Assembly: GCA_029961745.1 (NCBI GenBank)
Contig: CP124680.1
Coordinates: 2,480,001 to 2,544,000, forward strand
From: Nocardioides sp. L-11A
GTDB lineage: Bacteria > Actinomycetota > Actinomycetes > Propionibacteriales > Nocardioidaceae
Length of the DNA stretch: 64,000 bases
Reading direction: 5' to 3'
Positions 44,731-57,386 of the stretch are shown piece by piece. Position 1 is the stretch's first letter; the number at the start of each line of letters is the position of its first letter. The notes under the pieces are model-generated. The model was not told the DNA's origin. It saw only the letters and a list, made by a program, of their open reading frames with translations, and ran no database searches. Both the position numbers and the translations under genes were made by a program.

Positions 44731-47700
44731 GGGTCCAGCCTTCCTGGACCGGGCCGCCGACGACACGGGCCGAGGCCCCGGAGGTGGCGGGACCTTCGGC
44801 CCCCGGCTCCAGCCGGACGGTGTGGTCCACCAGGTCCAGGCCCGCGGCGCCATGGGTGATCCACAGCACCGCCCGCTCCCGGCCTCCGCCGAGGACCTCG
44901 CGCGCCAGCGCCGCGGCGGTCCCGTGGTCGAGGTGGGCGGTCGGCTCGTCGAGCACGAGGACCGGCTGGTCGGCCAGCAGTGACCGGGCGACGCCGATCC
45001 GGGCCCGCTCGCCGCCCGACACGTCCGCATGCCCCGCTCCGATCCAGGTGCCGAGCCCATCGGGCAGCGCGTCGAGCCAGGCCCCGAGGTGCGCCCGGCG
45101 CAGTGCGGTCGCGACCTCGGCGTCGGTGGCCTCGGGACGGGCCAGCCGGACGTTCTCGGCCACCGTGGTGGCGAAGACGTGGGGATGGTCGTCGACGAGA
45201 CCGACCCGGCGACGCACGTCGTCCGGGCCGAGATGCTCCAGGGGCGCGCCGCCGAGGTGCGCGGTGCCGTCGGCCGGGTCCAGGAAGCGCAGCAGGACGG
45301 CGGCGAGCGTGCTCTTGCCGGAGCCGGACGGCCCCACGACGGCGACCCGGTCACCCGGACCGAGGTCGAGCGAGACCGGCGCGGTCAGGGGCGCGCGGGT
45401 GTCCCAGCGGGCGCGCATCCGGTCGAGCGCGATGTCGTGACCGTCCGCGTTCGCTCGGCTCGGGATGTCGGGAACGGCCGGCACCGTGCGCTCCAGGGCC
45501 CGGAGCCGCTGGTCGGCGGCCGCGGTGCGGGCGGCGAGCTGACCCGCGTCGGCGCAGGGGAGCGCGACGTCGGCGAGGGCCAGGGGCAGCAGCACCAGCA
45601 GGGCCATCAGCGGCCCGGAGAGGGTCCCGTCCGTGACGGCGCCCGTGGTGATCGCGGCGGTGGCGGCCACGCCGGCGCCGCTGCCGACCAGCACCAGGCC
45701 ACGCGCGGCGGTCAGCCAGCGCGCGGCGACCGCGGCGACCTCGCCCATCCGGGCGCTCGTCGCCGCGACCCGGTCGGCGGTCGGCGCCGCGCGCTGCCAC
45801 ATCCGCAGCTCGTCGGCGACCTGCACCGCCTCGACCACGGACGCCGACAGCTCGGCGCGCAGCTCCACCAGACGGCGCTCGGCGGTGCGTGCCCCGTGCC
45901 GGGCGACGAGGAAGGCGAGCGCGCCCACGAGGACCGTGCCGGCTACGACCGGCCCGGCCGCCGGGTGCAGCAACGTGGCGACCGCGGTCGCCAGCAGGCC
46001 GACCAGACCGAGCTGGACCAGTGGCAGCCGGACCCGCAGCTGACGGTCCACCACGCTGTCGACGTCGTCCACGACGGCGCTGAGGACGTCGCCACGGCGC
46101 CGGCCGAGCCGGGCGGGCACCAGCGGGACCAGGGCGTCGTAGACCTCGACCCGGCGGCGGGCGAGCATCCGCAGGGCGGCGTCGTGGGCGCGCAGCCGCT
46201 CGACGTAGCGCAGCGCTGGCCGGGCCAGGCCGAAGGCACGGACGCCGACGATCGCGACGAGCAGCGTGAGCACGGGCGGGCGGGTCGACGCCTGGACGAT
46301 CAGCCAGCCGGCCGTCGCGGTGAGCGCCACCCCGGACGCGGAGGCCAGCGCGCCGACCACCGCGGCACCGGCGAGCATCCGGCGCTCGTGCCCGGCCGGG
46401 ACGACGGCCGGGACGACTGCCGGGACGACGGCCGAGCGCGGGGGGACGGCGACGGTCGAGGACCTGGCCGGGGTCGAGGGGCCGGGCTCCGCAGCCGGCC
46501 GGGGCGCGGGCGCGGCCAGCACGATCCGGTGCTCGGCCAGCCCGACCAGTCGCGGCCGGTGCGCGACGACGAGGACGCCGCTGCGCCGGCCCAGGGCGAC
46601 GATGGTGTCGGCGATGACCTGCTCGGTCAGGTCGTCGAGATGGGCGGTCGGCTCGTCGAGCAGGACCCATGGACGGTCCGCGAGCACCACCCGGGCCAGT
46701 GCGAGCCGGGCGCGCTCGCCGGCCGACAGCGTGGTGCCGTCCTCGCCCAGCGCCGTGTCCAGGCCCAGCGGGAGGTCGCGGACCCGCTCCTCGAGGGCGA
46801 CCTCGCGCAGCACCGCCCACAGAGCGGCCTCGCCGGCGTCCGGGCGCGCCAGGCGGAGGTTGGCGGCGATGCTGCCGGCGACGAACCGCGGCTGCTGCGG
46901 CAGCCAGGCGACCTGCGCCTGCCAGGAGGGACCGCCCACGGCGACCCCGCCGGCGGTCACGGTGCCGGCCGTGACCGGCAGCAGACCGGCGACGGCCGCG
47001 AGCAGGGTCGACTTCCCGCAGCCGGACGGGCCGACGAGCGCGGTGATCCCGCGGGCGGGGACGAGTGCGGAGGCGTCGGCCACGGCGGGGACGGTCCGAC
47101 CGGGGTAGGTCACCGTGATGCCGTCGAGCACCAGCGGCGCGCCCGCGGGGGCTGCGGCGTCGACGATCACGCTCGCGCCGCCAGCGAGCAGGTCGTGCGC
47201 CTCGGTGAAGGTCGCCGCGCCCTCCGCGGCGGCGTGGAACTCCGCGCCGACCCGCCGCAGCGGCCAGTACGCCTCCGGCGCGAGCAGCAGGATGACGAGC
47301 GCGGTCTCCAGCCCGACCGATCCCGACGCCAGCCGGACGCCGATCGTGACCGCGACCAGCGCGACCGACAGCGTCGCGACCAGCTCGAGCACCGCGGAGG
47401 AGGCGAATGCGATCCGCAGGGTGCGCAGCGAGGCCCGGCGGTAGCGGTCGGTGACCTCCGCGATCCGCCCCGACTGTGCCCGGGCGCGACGGTGCGCGAC
47501 CAGGGTCGGCAGGCCGCGGACGACGTCGAGGAAGTGTCCCGACAGCGAGGCCATCGCGCGCCACTGCTCCTCGGCGCGGTCCCGCGTCGCCAGGCCGACC
47601 AGCGCCCCGAAGACCGGCACCAGCGGCAGGGTGGCGAGCACGATCACGGCGCTCAGCAGGTCCTGGGTGGCGATCACGAGCACGGTCAGCGGTGGGAGCA

Positions 47701-48109
47701 CGGCCGCGACGACGAGTGCCGGCAGGTACCGGGTGACATAGGGCTCGGCGGCCGCGACGCCGCGGGTGGCCAGCACCGCCGCCCCGCCCGGGTCCCGGGC
47801 GAGGCCGGGCCGCTCGACGTACGCACGGACCAGGCGGCGGCGCAGCGCCGTGCTGACCGCGGCGGCCGCCCGGGCCGCGCACAGGTCGGCGGCGGCGCCG
47901 GTGAGCGCGCGCAGCGTCAGGACGCCGACGACGCCGAGCGCCCACCCGGTCGGCTCCTCGTCGCGGAGCACCGCGACGACCAGCCCGGTCACCACCCAGG
48001 CCTGGGCGATCACGACGATGCCGCCGAGCACGCCCGCGGCGACGACGCCGGCCAGGCCGGCGCGCGCGGGGGTGAGCATCGCGCGCAGGCGCGGGTCCGA
48101 CGGCCTCAT
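44717..48109 (-). CDS. cydDC: CydDC fused ABC exporter (cytochrome bd assembly)
   Basis: A 1130-residue single polypeptide joining both halves of the heterodimeric CydDC ABC transporter, which exports thiols and is needed for cytochrome bd assembly. The CydD half (about 1-545) has six membrane helices and an ATPase with GPSGCGKSTLLA and LSAGERARLALARV. The CydC half (about 570-1130) repeats this with GPSGSGKSTLAA and VSGGERARIGVARS. A Pro/Ala/Val linker made of tandem GVVPAV units joins them. Fusion is typical of actinobacteria. The ATG at 48109 overlaps the cydB stop (ATGA), and the stop overlaps the first usp start. The longer reading to 49093 lies antisense to cydB frames and is rejected. 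Confidence 0.92.
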   Translation of the reverse strand: MRPSDPRLRAMLTPARAGLAGVVAAGVLGGIVVIAQAWVVTGLVVAVLRDEEPTGWALGVVGVLTLRALTGAAADLCAARAAAAVSTALRRRLVRAYVERPGLARDPGGAAVLATRGVAAAEPYVTRYLPALVVAAVLPPLTVLVIATQDLLSAVIVLATLPLVPVFGALVGLATRDRAEEQWRAMASLSGHFLDVVRGLPTLVAHRRARAQSGRIAEVTDRYRRASLRTLRIAFASSAVLELVATLSVALVAVTIGVRLASGSVGLETALVILLLAPEAYWPLRRVGAEFHAAAEGAATFTEAHDLLAGGASVIVDAAAPAGAPLVLDGITVTYPGRTVPAVADASALVPARGITALVGPSGCGKSTLLAAVAGLLPVTAGTVTAGGVAVGGPSWQAQVAWLPQQPRFVAGSIAANLRLARPDAGEAALWAVLREVALEERVRDLPLGLDTALGEDGTTLSAGERARLALARVVLADRPWVLLDEPTAHLDDLTEQVIADTIVALGRRSGVLVVAHRPRLVGLAEHRIVLAAPAPRPAAEPGPSTPARSSTVAVPPRSAVVPAVVPAVVPAGHERRMLAGAAVVGALASASGVALTATAGWLIVQASTRPPVLTLLVAIVGVRAFGLARPALRYVERLRAHDAALRMLARRRVEVYDALVPLVPARLGRRRGDVLSAVVDDVDSVVDRQLRVRLPLVQLGLVGLLATAVATLLHPAAGPVVAGTVLVGALAFLVARHGARTAERRLVELRAELSASVVEAVQVADELRMWQRAAPTADRVAATSARMGEVAAVAARWLTAARGLVLVGSGAGVAATAAITTGAVTDGTLSGPLMALLVLLPLALADVALPCADAGQLAARTAAADQRLRALERTVPAVPDIPSRANADGHDIALDRMRARWDTRAPLTAPVSLDLGPGDRVAVVGPSGSGKSTLAAVLLRFLDPADGTAHLGGAPLEHLGPDDVRRRVGLVDDHPHVFATTVAENVRLARPEATDAEVATALRRAHLGAWLDALPDGLGTWIGAGHADVSGGERARIGVARSLLADQPVLVLDEPTAHLDHGTAAALAREVLGGGRERAVLWITHGAAGLDLVDHTVRLEPGAEGPATSGASARVVGGPVQEGWTHDHD
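46395..46430. repeat. Three tandem 12-bp units in the cydDC linker
   Basis: Three near-identical 12-base units, GCCGGGACGACG with one base change in the second copy, encode the repeated VVPAV linker between the CydD and CydC halves. In-frame slippage at this site would lengthen or shorten the linker by four residues without breaking the gene. Confidence 0.7.
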
Positions 48110-49134
48110 CGGGCGCCCACGGGCTCCGTCGCCGCGGGGGCGGGCGGGATGTGGTGGGTCGCGATCCGCTTGCGGAACACCCAGTACGTCCAGCCCTGGT
48201 AGGCCAGTACCAGCGGGGTGAACACGACCGCGGTGACCGTCATGATCTTCAGCGTGTACGCCGTCGCGGCGGCGTTGGTCGTCGTCAGGCCGGCCCCGTC
48301 GGCGAGGGTCGTCGGCATCACGTCGGGGAAGAGCGCGAGGAAGAGCCCGGCGACCGCGATCCCGATCGCGAGGAAGGTGCCGAGGAAGGCCCAGCCCTCC
48401 CGGCCGGCGCGGGCCCCCAGACCCGCGCCGACCAGGGCCAGCGCCGCCACCACGAAGGCGACCGCGGAGCCGACCGTGCCCGTCTGCTGCTGCGTCCAGA
48501 CGAGGAAGGCGACCGCCAGGAGCGCGGTCACGCCGACCAGCGGGACGGCCAGGCGCCGGGCCCGGTGCCGGATCTCCCCGTCGGTCTTGAGCGCCAGGAA
48601 CAGCGCCCCGTGGGTGAGGAACAGCGACAGCGTGGTCAGGCCGCCGAGCAGCGCGTAGGGGTTCAGCAGGTTGACGAAGCCGCCGGCGTACTCCAGATCG
48701 GCGTCGATCGGCACCCCGCGCAGGATGTTCGCGAACGTCACTCCCCACAGCAGCGACGGCACGAACGAACCCACGATGATGGCCAGGTCCCAGCGCCCCT
48801 TCCAGCGCAGGTCGTCGCGCTTGGCGCGGTACTCGAACGCCAGACCGCGGACGATCAGCGCCAGCAGGATCAGCAGCAGCGGGAGGTAGAACCCGCTGAA
48901 CAGCGTGGCGTACCACTCCGGGAACGCGGCGAAGGTCGCGCCGCCGGCGACCAGCAGCCACACCTCGTTGCCGTCCCACACGGGTCCGATGGTGTTGATC
49001 ATGACGCGCCGCTCGGTGTCGTCGCGGCCCAGGACCGGCAGCAGCATGCCGACGCCGAAGTCGAATCCCTCGAGGGTGAAGTAGCCGATCCACAGGACGG
49101 CGATCAGGACGAACCAGACGGTGGTGAGCTCCAT
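48106..49134 (-). CDS. cydB: Cytochrome bd ubiquinol/menaquinol oxidase subunit II
   Basis: A 342-residue integral membrane subunit of the high-affinity bd oxidase, partner of CydA. Multiple membrane helices are visible from the N-terminus (TVWFVLIAVLWIGYFTLEGFDFGVGMLLPVLG, a CydB signature) through NEVWLLVAGGATFAAFPEWYATLFSGFYLPL and FLTHGALFLALKTDGEIRHRA. Length matches the short actinobacterial form. The ATG at 49134 follows cydA by 17 bases. It overlaps cydDC by four bases. It works in the cell membrane to reduce oxygen at low tension. Confidence 0.95.
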   Translation of the reverse strand: MELTTVWFVLIAVLWIGYFTLEGFDFGVGMLLPVLGRDDTERRVMINTIGPVWDGNEVWLLVAGGATFAAFPEWYATLFSGFYLPLLLILLALIVRGLAFEYRAKRDDLRWKGRWDLAIIVGSFVPSLLWGVTFANILRGVPIDADLEYAGGFVNLLNPYALLGGLTTLSLFLTHGALFLALKTDGEIRHRARRLAVPLVGVTALLAVAFLVWTQQQTGTVGSAVAFVVAALALVGAGLGARAGREGWAFLGTFLAIGIAVAGLFLALFPDVMPTTLADGAGLTTTNAAATAYTLKIMTVTAVVFTPLVLAYQGWTYWVFRKRIATHHIPPAPAATEPVGAR

Positions 49135-49151
49135 GGCGTGGTCCTCAGGTC

Positions 49152-50594
49152 TCAGTAGGCGAAGGCGAGGGGGCGGTCCTCGCCGGGGCGGTCCGCATCG
49201 GCCGGTAGGTCGGGCGGCAGCTCCTCCGCGCCCTTGCGGATCCAGGTGAGGAGCAGACGCACCTCCACCACGGCCAGCACGCCGTAGACCGCCATCAGCG
49301 CGATGAGGGAGGTCCAGGCCTCGCCGGTCGTGAGCCCGGGGGAGACCGAGTGCTCGGTCGTCATCAGGCCGAAGACCGCCCAGGGCTGGCGGCCCAGCTC
49401 GGTGAAGATCCAGCCGAAGGAGTTCGCGAACAGCGGCAGGAAGGGCAGCGCGATCGCCGCGGCGAGCACGGCCCGCCCGGCAGGGGCGCGGCCCCGCCGG
49501 GTGGCCCAGAGGATCCAGGCCGCGATCGCGGCGCCGGCCATGCCCAGGCCCATCATCAGCCGGAACGACCAGTAGGTCACCGGGATCACCGGTGTGTAGT
49601 CGCCGGGGGAGTAGTACGCCGCGCCCGGGTCGGCGCCATAGGTCTCCCGGTACTTCTCACGCAGGTCGTTGATCCCCTCGACCTCGCCTCCCGGTGTCCC
49701 CGTCGCGAGGAAGGACAGCAGGCCGGGGACCTTGATCGAGAAGGTCTCGTGCTCGCCGTCGAGGGTCCCGAGCTGGAAGACGGAGAAGTCGGCGGGTGCC
49801 TCGGTCTCGTAGAGGCCCTCGGCCGCGGCCATCTTCATCGGCTGGACCTCGGTCATGATCTTGCCCTGCACATCGCCGCTGACGGCGACACCGAGCGCCG
49901 CGACCAGCACGATCCAGGCGCCGGTGCGCACCGCGGGGCGGTAGAGCGCCCGGTCCTCCTCGGTCCGGGCCCGGCGCAGGTGCCACAGCGCGATGCCCAC
50001 CACGAAGGCCGCGCCGGTCATGTAGGCCGACAGCACCACGTGCGGGAACGTCACCAGCTGGACCTTGTTGAGGAGGACGGCGGCGAAGTCGTTCATCTCG
50101 GCCCGTCCCGTGTCGGGGTTGAAGGCGTAGCCGACGGGGTGCTGCATCCACGAGTTCGCCGCGAGGATGAAATACGCCGAGAACAGGGTCCCGACGTGCA
50201 CCAGGACCATGCAGGCCGCGTGCAGCCTCGGGTTCAGCCGGTCCCAGCCGAAGATCCACAGGCCGAGGAAGGTCGACTCCAGGAAGAACGCCAGCAGCCC
50301 CTCGATCGCGAGGGGCGCGCCGAACACGTCGCCGACGAAGCGCGAGTAGTCGCTCCAGTTCATCCCGAACTGGAACTCCTGCACGATGCCGGTCACCACG
50401 CCGATGGCGAAGTTGATCAGGAAGAGCTTCCCGAAGAACTTCGTCAGCCGCAGCCAGCGCTCGTCCCGGGTGCGCAACCAGGTGATCTCGTAGCCGGCGA
50501 TGATCGCCGAGAGTCCGATCGTGATCGGGACGAACAGGAAGTGGTAGACGGTCGTGATGGCGAACTGCCATCGCGCGATGTCGGTCGGGTCCAC
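49152..50594 (-). CDS. cydA: Cytochrome bd ubiquinol/menaquinol oxidase subunit I
   Basis: A 480-residue heme-bearing integral membrane subunit. Diagnostic segments are ARWQFAITTVYHFLFVPITIGLS (His18 near the first heme site), NWSDYSRFVGDVFGAPLAIEGLLAFFLESTFLGLWIFGWDRL, the quinol-loop region, and IFTELGRQPWAVFGLMTTEHSVSP with GRQPW typical of CydA. The Q-loop is of the short type usual in this phylum. The GTG at 50594 fits the N-terminal helix. It heads the cydA-cydB-cydDC-usp-usp unit. A DosR-like box lies 89-103 bases upstream of the start, supporting low-oxygen induction. Confidence 0.95.
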   Translation of the reverse strand: MDPTDIARWQFAITTVYHFLFVPITIGLSAIIAGYEITWLRTRDERWLRLTKFFGKLFLINFAIGVVTGIVQEFQFGMNWSDYSRFVGDVFGAPLAIEGLLAFFLESTFLGLWIFGWDRLNPRLHAACMVLVHVGTLFSAYFILAANSWMQHPVGYAFNPDTGRAEMNDFAAVLLNKVQLVTFPHVVLSAYMTGAAFVVGIALWHLRRARTEEDRALYRPAVRTGAWIVLVAALGVAVSGDVQGKIMTEVQPMKMAAAEGLYETEAPADFSVFQLGTLDGEHETFSIKVPGLLSFLATGTPGGEVEGINDLREKYRETYGADPGAAYYSPGDYTPVIPVTYWSFRLMMGLGMAGAAIAAWILWATRRGRAPAGRAVLAAAIALPFLPLFANSFGWIFTELGRQPWAVFGLMTTEHSVSPGLTTGEAWTSLIALMAVYGVLAVVEVRLLLTWIRKGAEELPPDLPADADRPGEDRPLAFAY

Positions 50595-50682
50595 GGGTGC
50601 TCCTGGCAGGGGGCGGATGCTGACGGCACCACGCTAGGAAGCGCCCGGGCTGCGTCCCCACGGCCGGATTCCCCGACCCGAT

Positions 50683-50697
50683 GGGACTTTCGGCCCC
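50683..50697. promoter_or_regulatory. DosR-like box upstream of cydA
   Basis: GGGACTTTCGGCCCC matches the DosR/DevR consensus core GGGACT-WWA-GTCCC at most positions, including both G/C triplets. It sits between cydA (start 50594) and the nitroreductase gene (stop 50714) and therefore most likely serves cydA. Confidence 0.65.
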
Positions 50698-50713
50698 CCG
50701 GGCGGTGGGACCG

Positions 50714-51700
50714 TCAGACCTCGAGGACGTCGGCGAGCGCGCGCCGTGGGGTCCGGGGGAGTCCACCGCGGCCGATCGCCTGCCAGCCCACCCGGAGCAG
50801 GACGTGCGGCTCGAAGGCACCGCCGAGCACGGAGCGGCCGATCTCGCGACGGGTCTCCTCCACCTCGGTCGGCTGGCTCATCGGGACCACGGACAGACCC
50901 TCCCGCGTGGCCTCCAGCCACAGCGCGCTCATCGCCTCCCCGGAACGCAGCCAGCCCGCCACGTCGTCCTCGACGCCGCCGAGGGCGATCACCCGGTCGC
51001 CGCCGTGGAGCACCATCCGGGTGTCCTCCAGCAGTCCCGGGCGGAACCGAGAGCGCGCCTGCAGCGGGTCCGGCTCGTCGGGCAGCAGGGCGGCGGGGAT
51101 GCCGTCCGCGCCGGTGCGACCCACCCAGTGGTCCTGCTCCGCCTGCCGGCGGGCGTCGAGCTCCAGCGCGGTGAGCGCCTGGTTGGCCAGTAGCTCGAGC
51201 CGGAAGCGGGCGCCGTCGTCGATCACCGCGGCAGCGGCCACACCCCACGGCGCGGCGAGGCGGCACAGGTCGTCGAGCCGGTGCCCGGGGACCGGCCAGG
51301 CGGTGAAGCGGCGCCGGTCGGTGCGGCGGGTGCGCAGCAGCTCCAGGTCCTCGGGTACGACGACCGTCCGGCCGGCCCGGTGCACCCGGACCCGCGCCAG
51401 CACGGTCTCGTCCGGCCCCGGCGGCAGCCGCTCGACGGCGGTGGCCCAGCCGAGCGCCCGCGCCGCGAACTGCAGGTGGTGCAGCGCCGCCCCGCAACTC
51501 AGCGTGAGGTCGCGTCCGCGCGGGTCCTCCACGGGAAGTCGGCGGGCGAGGTCCGCGGACAGGGTGAGCAGGCCGTCGGCGTACCGCCAGCGCCAGGGCT
51601 GGGTGTTGTGCACGCTCGGGGCCAGGCAGGCCAGCGACACCAGCCGCTCGACGTCGGTCGTCGGCGCGGGCTCGGTGCGCGGCACGGCGGGACTGCTCAT
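50714..51700 (-). CDS. Acg-like nitroreductase-fold protein
   Basis: A 328-residue protein of the Acg/nitroreductase group, a duplicated nitroreductase fold whose mycobacterial members (Rv2032/Acg) are strongly DosR-controlled and probably sequester FMN rather than reduce substrates. Typical parts are LVSLACLAPSVHNTQPWRWRYADGLLTL, LTLSCGAALHHLQFAARALGW, RRTDRRRFTAWPVPG and LWLEATREGLSVVPMSQPTEV. No catalytic identity can be assigned by sequence alone. The ATG at 51700 has a DosR-like box 56-70 bases upstream. It is divergent from the devR-type regulator gene (128 bases between starts). Confidence 0.85.
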   Translation of the reverse strand: MSSPAVPRTEPAPTTDVERLVSLACLAPSVHNTQPWRWRYADGLLTLSADLARRLPVEDPRGRDLTLSCGAALHHLQFAARALGWATAVERLPPGPDETVLARVRVHRAGRTVVVPEDLELLRTRRTDRRRFTAWPVPGHRLDDLCRLAAPWGVAAAAVIDDGARFRLELLANQALTALELDARRQAEQDHWVGRTGADGIPAALLPDEPDPLQARSRFRPGLLEDTRMVLHGGDRVIALGGVEDDVAGWLRSGEAMSALWLEATREGLSVVPMSQPTEVEETRREIGRSVLGGAFEPHVLLRVGWQAIGRGGLPRTPRRALADVLEV

Positions 51701-51755
51701 GGCACTGCTCCTCTCGGTCTCCGCACCAGCCTGCTCGGCCGGTGCGCCCGGCGGG

Positions 51756-51770
51756 AGGGTCGAAGGTCCC
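51756..51770. promoter_or_regulatory. DosR-like box between nitroreductase and devR genes
   Basis: On the minus strand GGGACCTTCGACCCT has the GGGAC...CCC arrangement of the DosR box with one base off in the first arm. It lies 56 bases upstream of the acg-like start and 59 bases upstream of the devR-like start, so it may serve either or both. Confidence 0.65.
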
Positions 51771-51828
51771 GAGCCGGTGGGTGCGCGGTCCTCGCCCGGC
51801 GGGCCGGTTCGCGGCTACCGTGGGTGGG

Positions 51829-52474
51829 GTGAGTGACGATGCGACGCCGCCGGCCGACGGCCAGATCCGGGTCTACCTCCTCGACGACCACGAGATGATC
51901 CGCCGGGGGATCCGCGACCTGCTCGAGAGCGAGGGCGACATCGTCGTCGTCGGCGAGTCGGAGTCGGCCCACGAGGCGACCCGCCGGATCCCCGCGCTGC
52001 GCCCGGACGTCGCGATCCTCGACGGGCGGCTGCCCGACGGCTCGGGCATCGACGTGTGCCGCGACGTGCGCTCCCAGGACCCGTCGATCAAGGCCCTGAT
52101 CCTGACGTCGTACGACGACGATGACGCGCTCTTCTCCGCGATCATGGCCGGTGCCGCCGGCTACGTCCTCAAGCAGGTGCGCGGCAACGACCTGCTCGAC
52201 ATCGTGCGCCGGGTGGCTGCGGGCCAGTCGACCCTCGACCCCTCGGTGACCGCGCAGGTGCTGGACCGCATCCGCTCCGGCCCGCCGGTCAACAAGGAGC
52301 TCTCGTCGCTGACCGAGCAGGAGCTGCGGATCCTCGACCTGATCGGTCAGGGCCTGACCAACCGGCAGATCGCCCGCGAGATCCACCTCGCCGAGAAGAC
52401 CGTGAAGAACTACGTCTCCTCGCTGCTCGCCAAGCTCGGCATGTCCAGCCGCACCCAGGCCGCCATCTACGCGG

Positions 52475-52500
<26 letters not shown>
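51829..52500 (+). CDS. devR: DevR/DosR-type response regulator (NarL family)
   Basis: A 223-residue two-component regulator. The receiver (about 13-130) has DDHEMIRRGIRDLLESEGD and the phosphoacceptor Asp65 in VAILDGRLPDGSG. The C-terminal LuxR-type HTH is [56 protein letters not shown], very close to mycobacterial DosR. It should activate hypoxia genes through GGGACT...CCC boxes, three of which lie in this region. The GTG at 51829 is preferred; no good alternative start is present upstream. The sensor kinase lies 0.5 kb away on the same strand beyond a convergent small gene, which overlaps this gene's end by 26 bases. Confidence 0.9.
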
Positions 52501-56119
<3,619 letters not shown>

Positions 56120-56153
56120 CCGGCCATCATCGCGCAGTGGGTACCGTGCGGTG

Positions 56154-57377
56154 ATGACCCTCCACGTCGGATCCGAGGTCGGCACCCTGCGCCAGGCGAT
56201 CCTGCACCGCCCGGGCCTCGAGATCGAACGGTTGACCCCGACCAACAAGGACGACTACCTGTTCGACGACCTGCCGTGGGTTGGCCGGGCGCGCGAGGAG
56301 CACGACGCCTTCGCGGCGGCGCTGCGCGCCGAGGGAGTGGTCGTGCACCTGCTCGACCGGCTGCTCGTCGAGACACTGGAGATTCCGCAGGCCCGCGAGC
56401 ACGTGCTCGCCTCGACCTTCGACGAGCGGGTCTACGGGCCGCTCGCCGCCGACGCCCTGCACCACCTGTTCGCCGGCCTGGACGCCACGGAGCTCGCCGC
56501 CTGCCTGGTCGGCGGGATGACCCGCGCCGAGCTGCTGGCGCGGATCGAGGAGCCCCGCTCGGTCGTCGTCCGCACCCTGGAGGCCGACGACCTGCTGGTG
56601 CCGCCGCTGCCGAACCAGCTCTTCACCCGCGACACCTCCGCGTGGGTCTACGACGGCGTCAGCGTCAACGCGATGAGCAGGCAGGCCCGGATGCGCGAGA
56701 CCGTGCACTACGAGGCGATCTACCGGTGGCATCCGGCGTTCGCCGGTGCCGGGTTCCGCTGGTGGTCCGACGGGACGGCGGATGCGCCGGCGACCGTCGA
56801 GGGCGGCGACATCCTGGTGCTGGGCCGCGGCGCGGTACTGGTGGGGATGAGCGAGCGGACCACGGCCCAGGGCATCGAGCGGCTCGCCCACCGGCTGTTC
56901 GCGGCCGGCAGCGCGCGGCGGATCGTCGCGGTCGCGCTGCCGCGCCGGCGGGCGTTCATGCACCTCGACACGGTGCTGACGATGATCGACGAGGAGACGC
57001 TGACCCAGTACGCCGGCCTGGGCGACCTGCCGGCGTACACGATCGAGCCCGGCGACACCGACCAGGAGCTCGCGGTCACCGCCCACCCGCCCGGCGGCCT
57101 GCACACGGCGATCGCGGCGGCGCTCGGCGTGGACCGGATCCGGGTGCTGACGCCGAGCCAGGACGCCCGCGCCGCCGAGCGCGAGCAGTGGGACGACGGG
57201 TGCAACGTGCTGGCCGTGCGGCCGGGCGTGGTGGTCGCCTACGAGCGCAACGCCGCGACCAACGAGCACCTGCGCGCCCACGGCGTCGAGGTGATCACCA
57301 TCGCGGGCAGCGAGCTGGGCCGGGGCCGCGGCGGGCCGCGGTGCATGACCTGCCCGGTGGAGCGGGACGGGATCTGA
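56154..57377 (+). CDS. arcA: Arginine deiminase
   Basis: A 407-residue cytosolic enzyme converting arginine to citrulline and ammonia. Family motifs are [76 protein letters not shown] and the catalytic [10 protein letters not shown] with Cys397. Length fits. The ATG at 56154 is the first in the gap. Ornithine transcarbamylase and carbamate kinase are not next to it, so it is not a complete arc operon; acid tolerance or nitrogen use are possible roles (inference). Confidence 0.93.
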   Translation: MTLHVGSEVGTLRQAILHRPGLEIERLTPTNKDDYLFDDLPWVGRAREEHDAFAAALRAEGVVVHLLDRLLVETLEIPQAREHVLASTFDERVYGPLAADALHHLFAGLDATELAACLVGGMTRAELLARIEEPRSVVVRTLEADDLLVPPLPNQLFTRDTSAWVYDGVSVNAMSRQARMRETVHYEAIYRWHPAFAGAGFRWWSDGTADAPATVEGGDILVLGRGAVLVGMSERTTAQGIERLAHRLFAAGSARRIVAVALPRRRAFMHLDTVLTMIDEETLTQYAGLGDLPAYTIEPGDTDQELAVTAHPPGGLHTAIAAALGVDRIRVLTPSQDARAAEREQWDDGCNVLAVRPGVVVAYERNAATNEHLRAHGVEVITIAGSELGRGRGGPRCMTCPVERDGI

Positions 57378-57386
57378 GCCCGCGGC

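Noticed and set aside
48110..49093. N-terminal extension of the cydDC frame
   Set aside because: It is an alternate frame of cydB; the ATG at 48109 gives the normal CydD N-terminus with an ATGA overlap.
56154..57377. Complete arginine deiminase operon
   Set aside because: Only the deiminase is present; neighbours are a carboxyltransferase subunit and an exonuclease.
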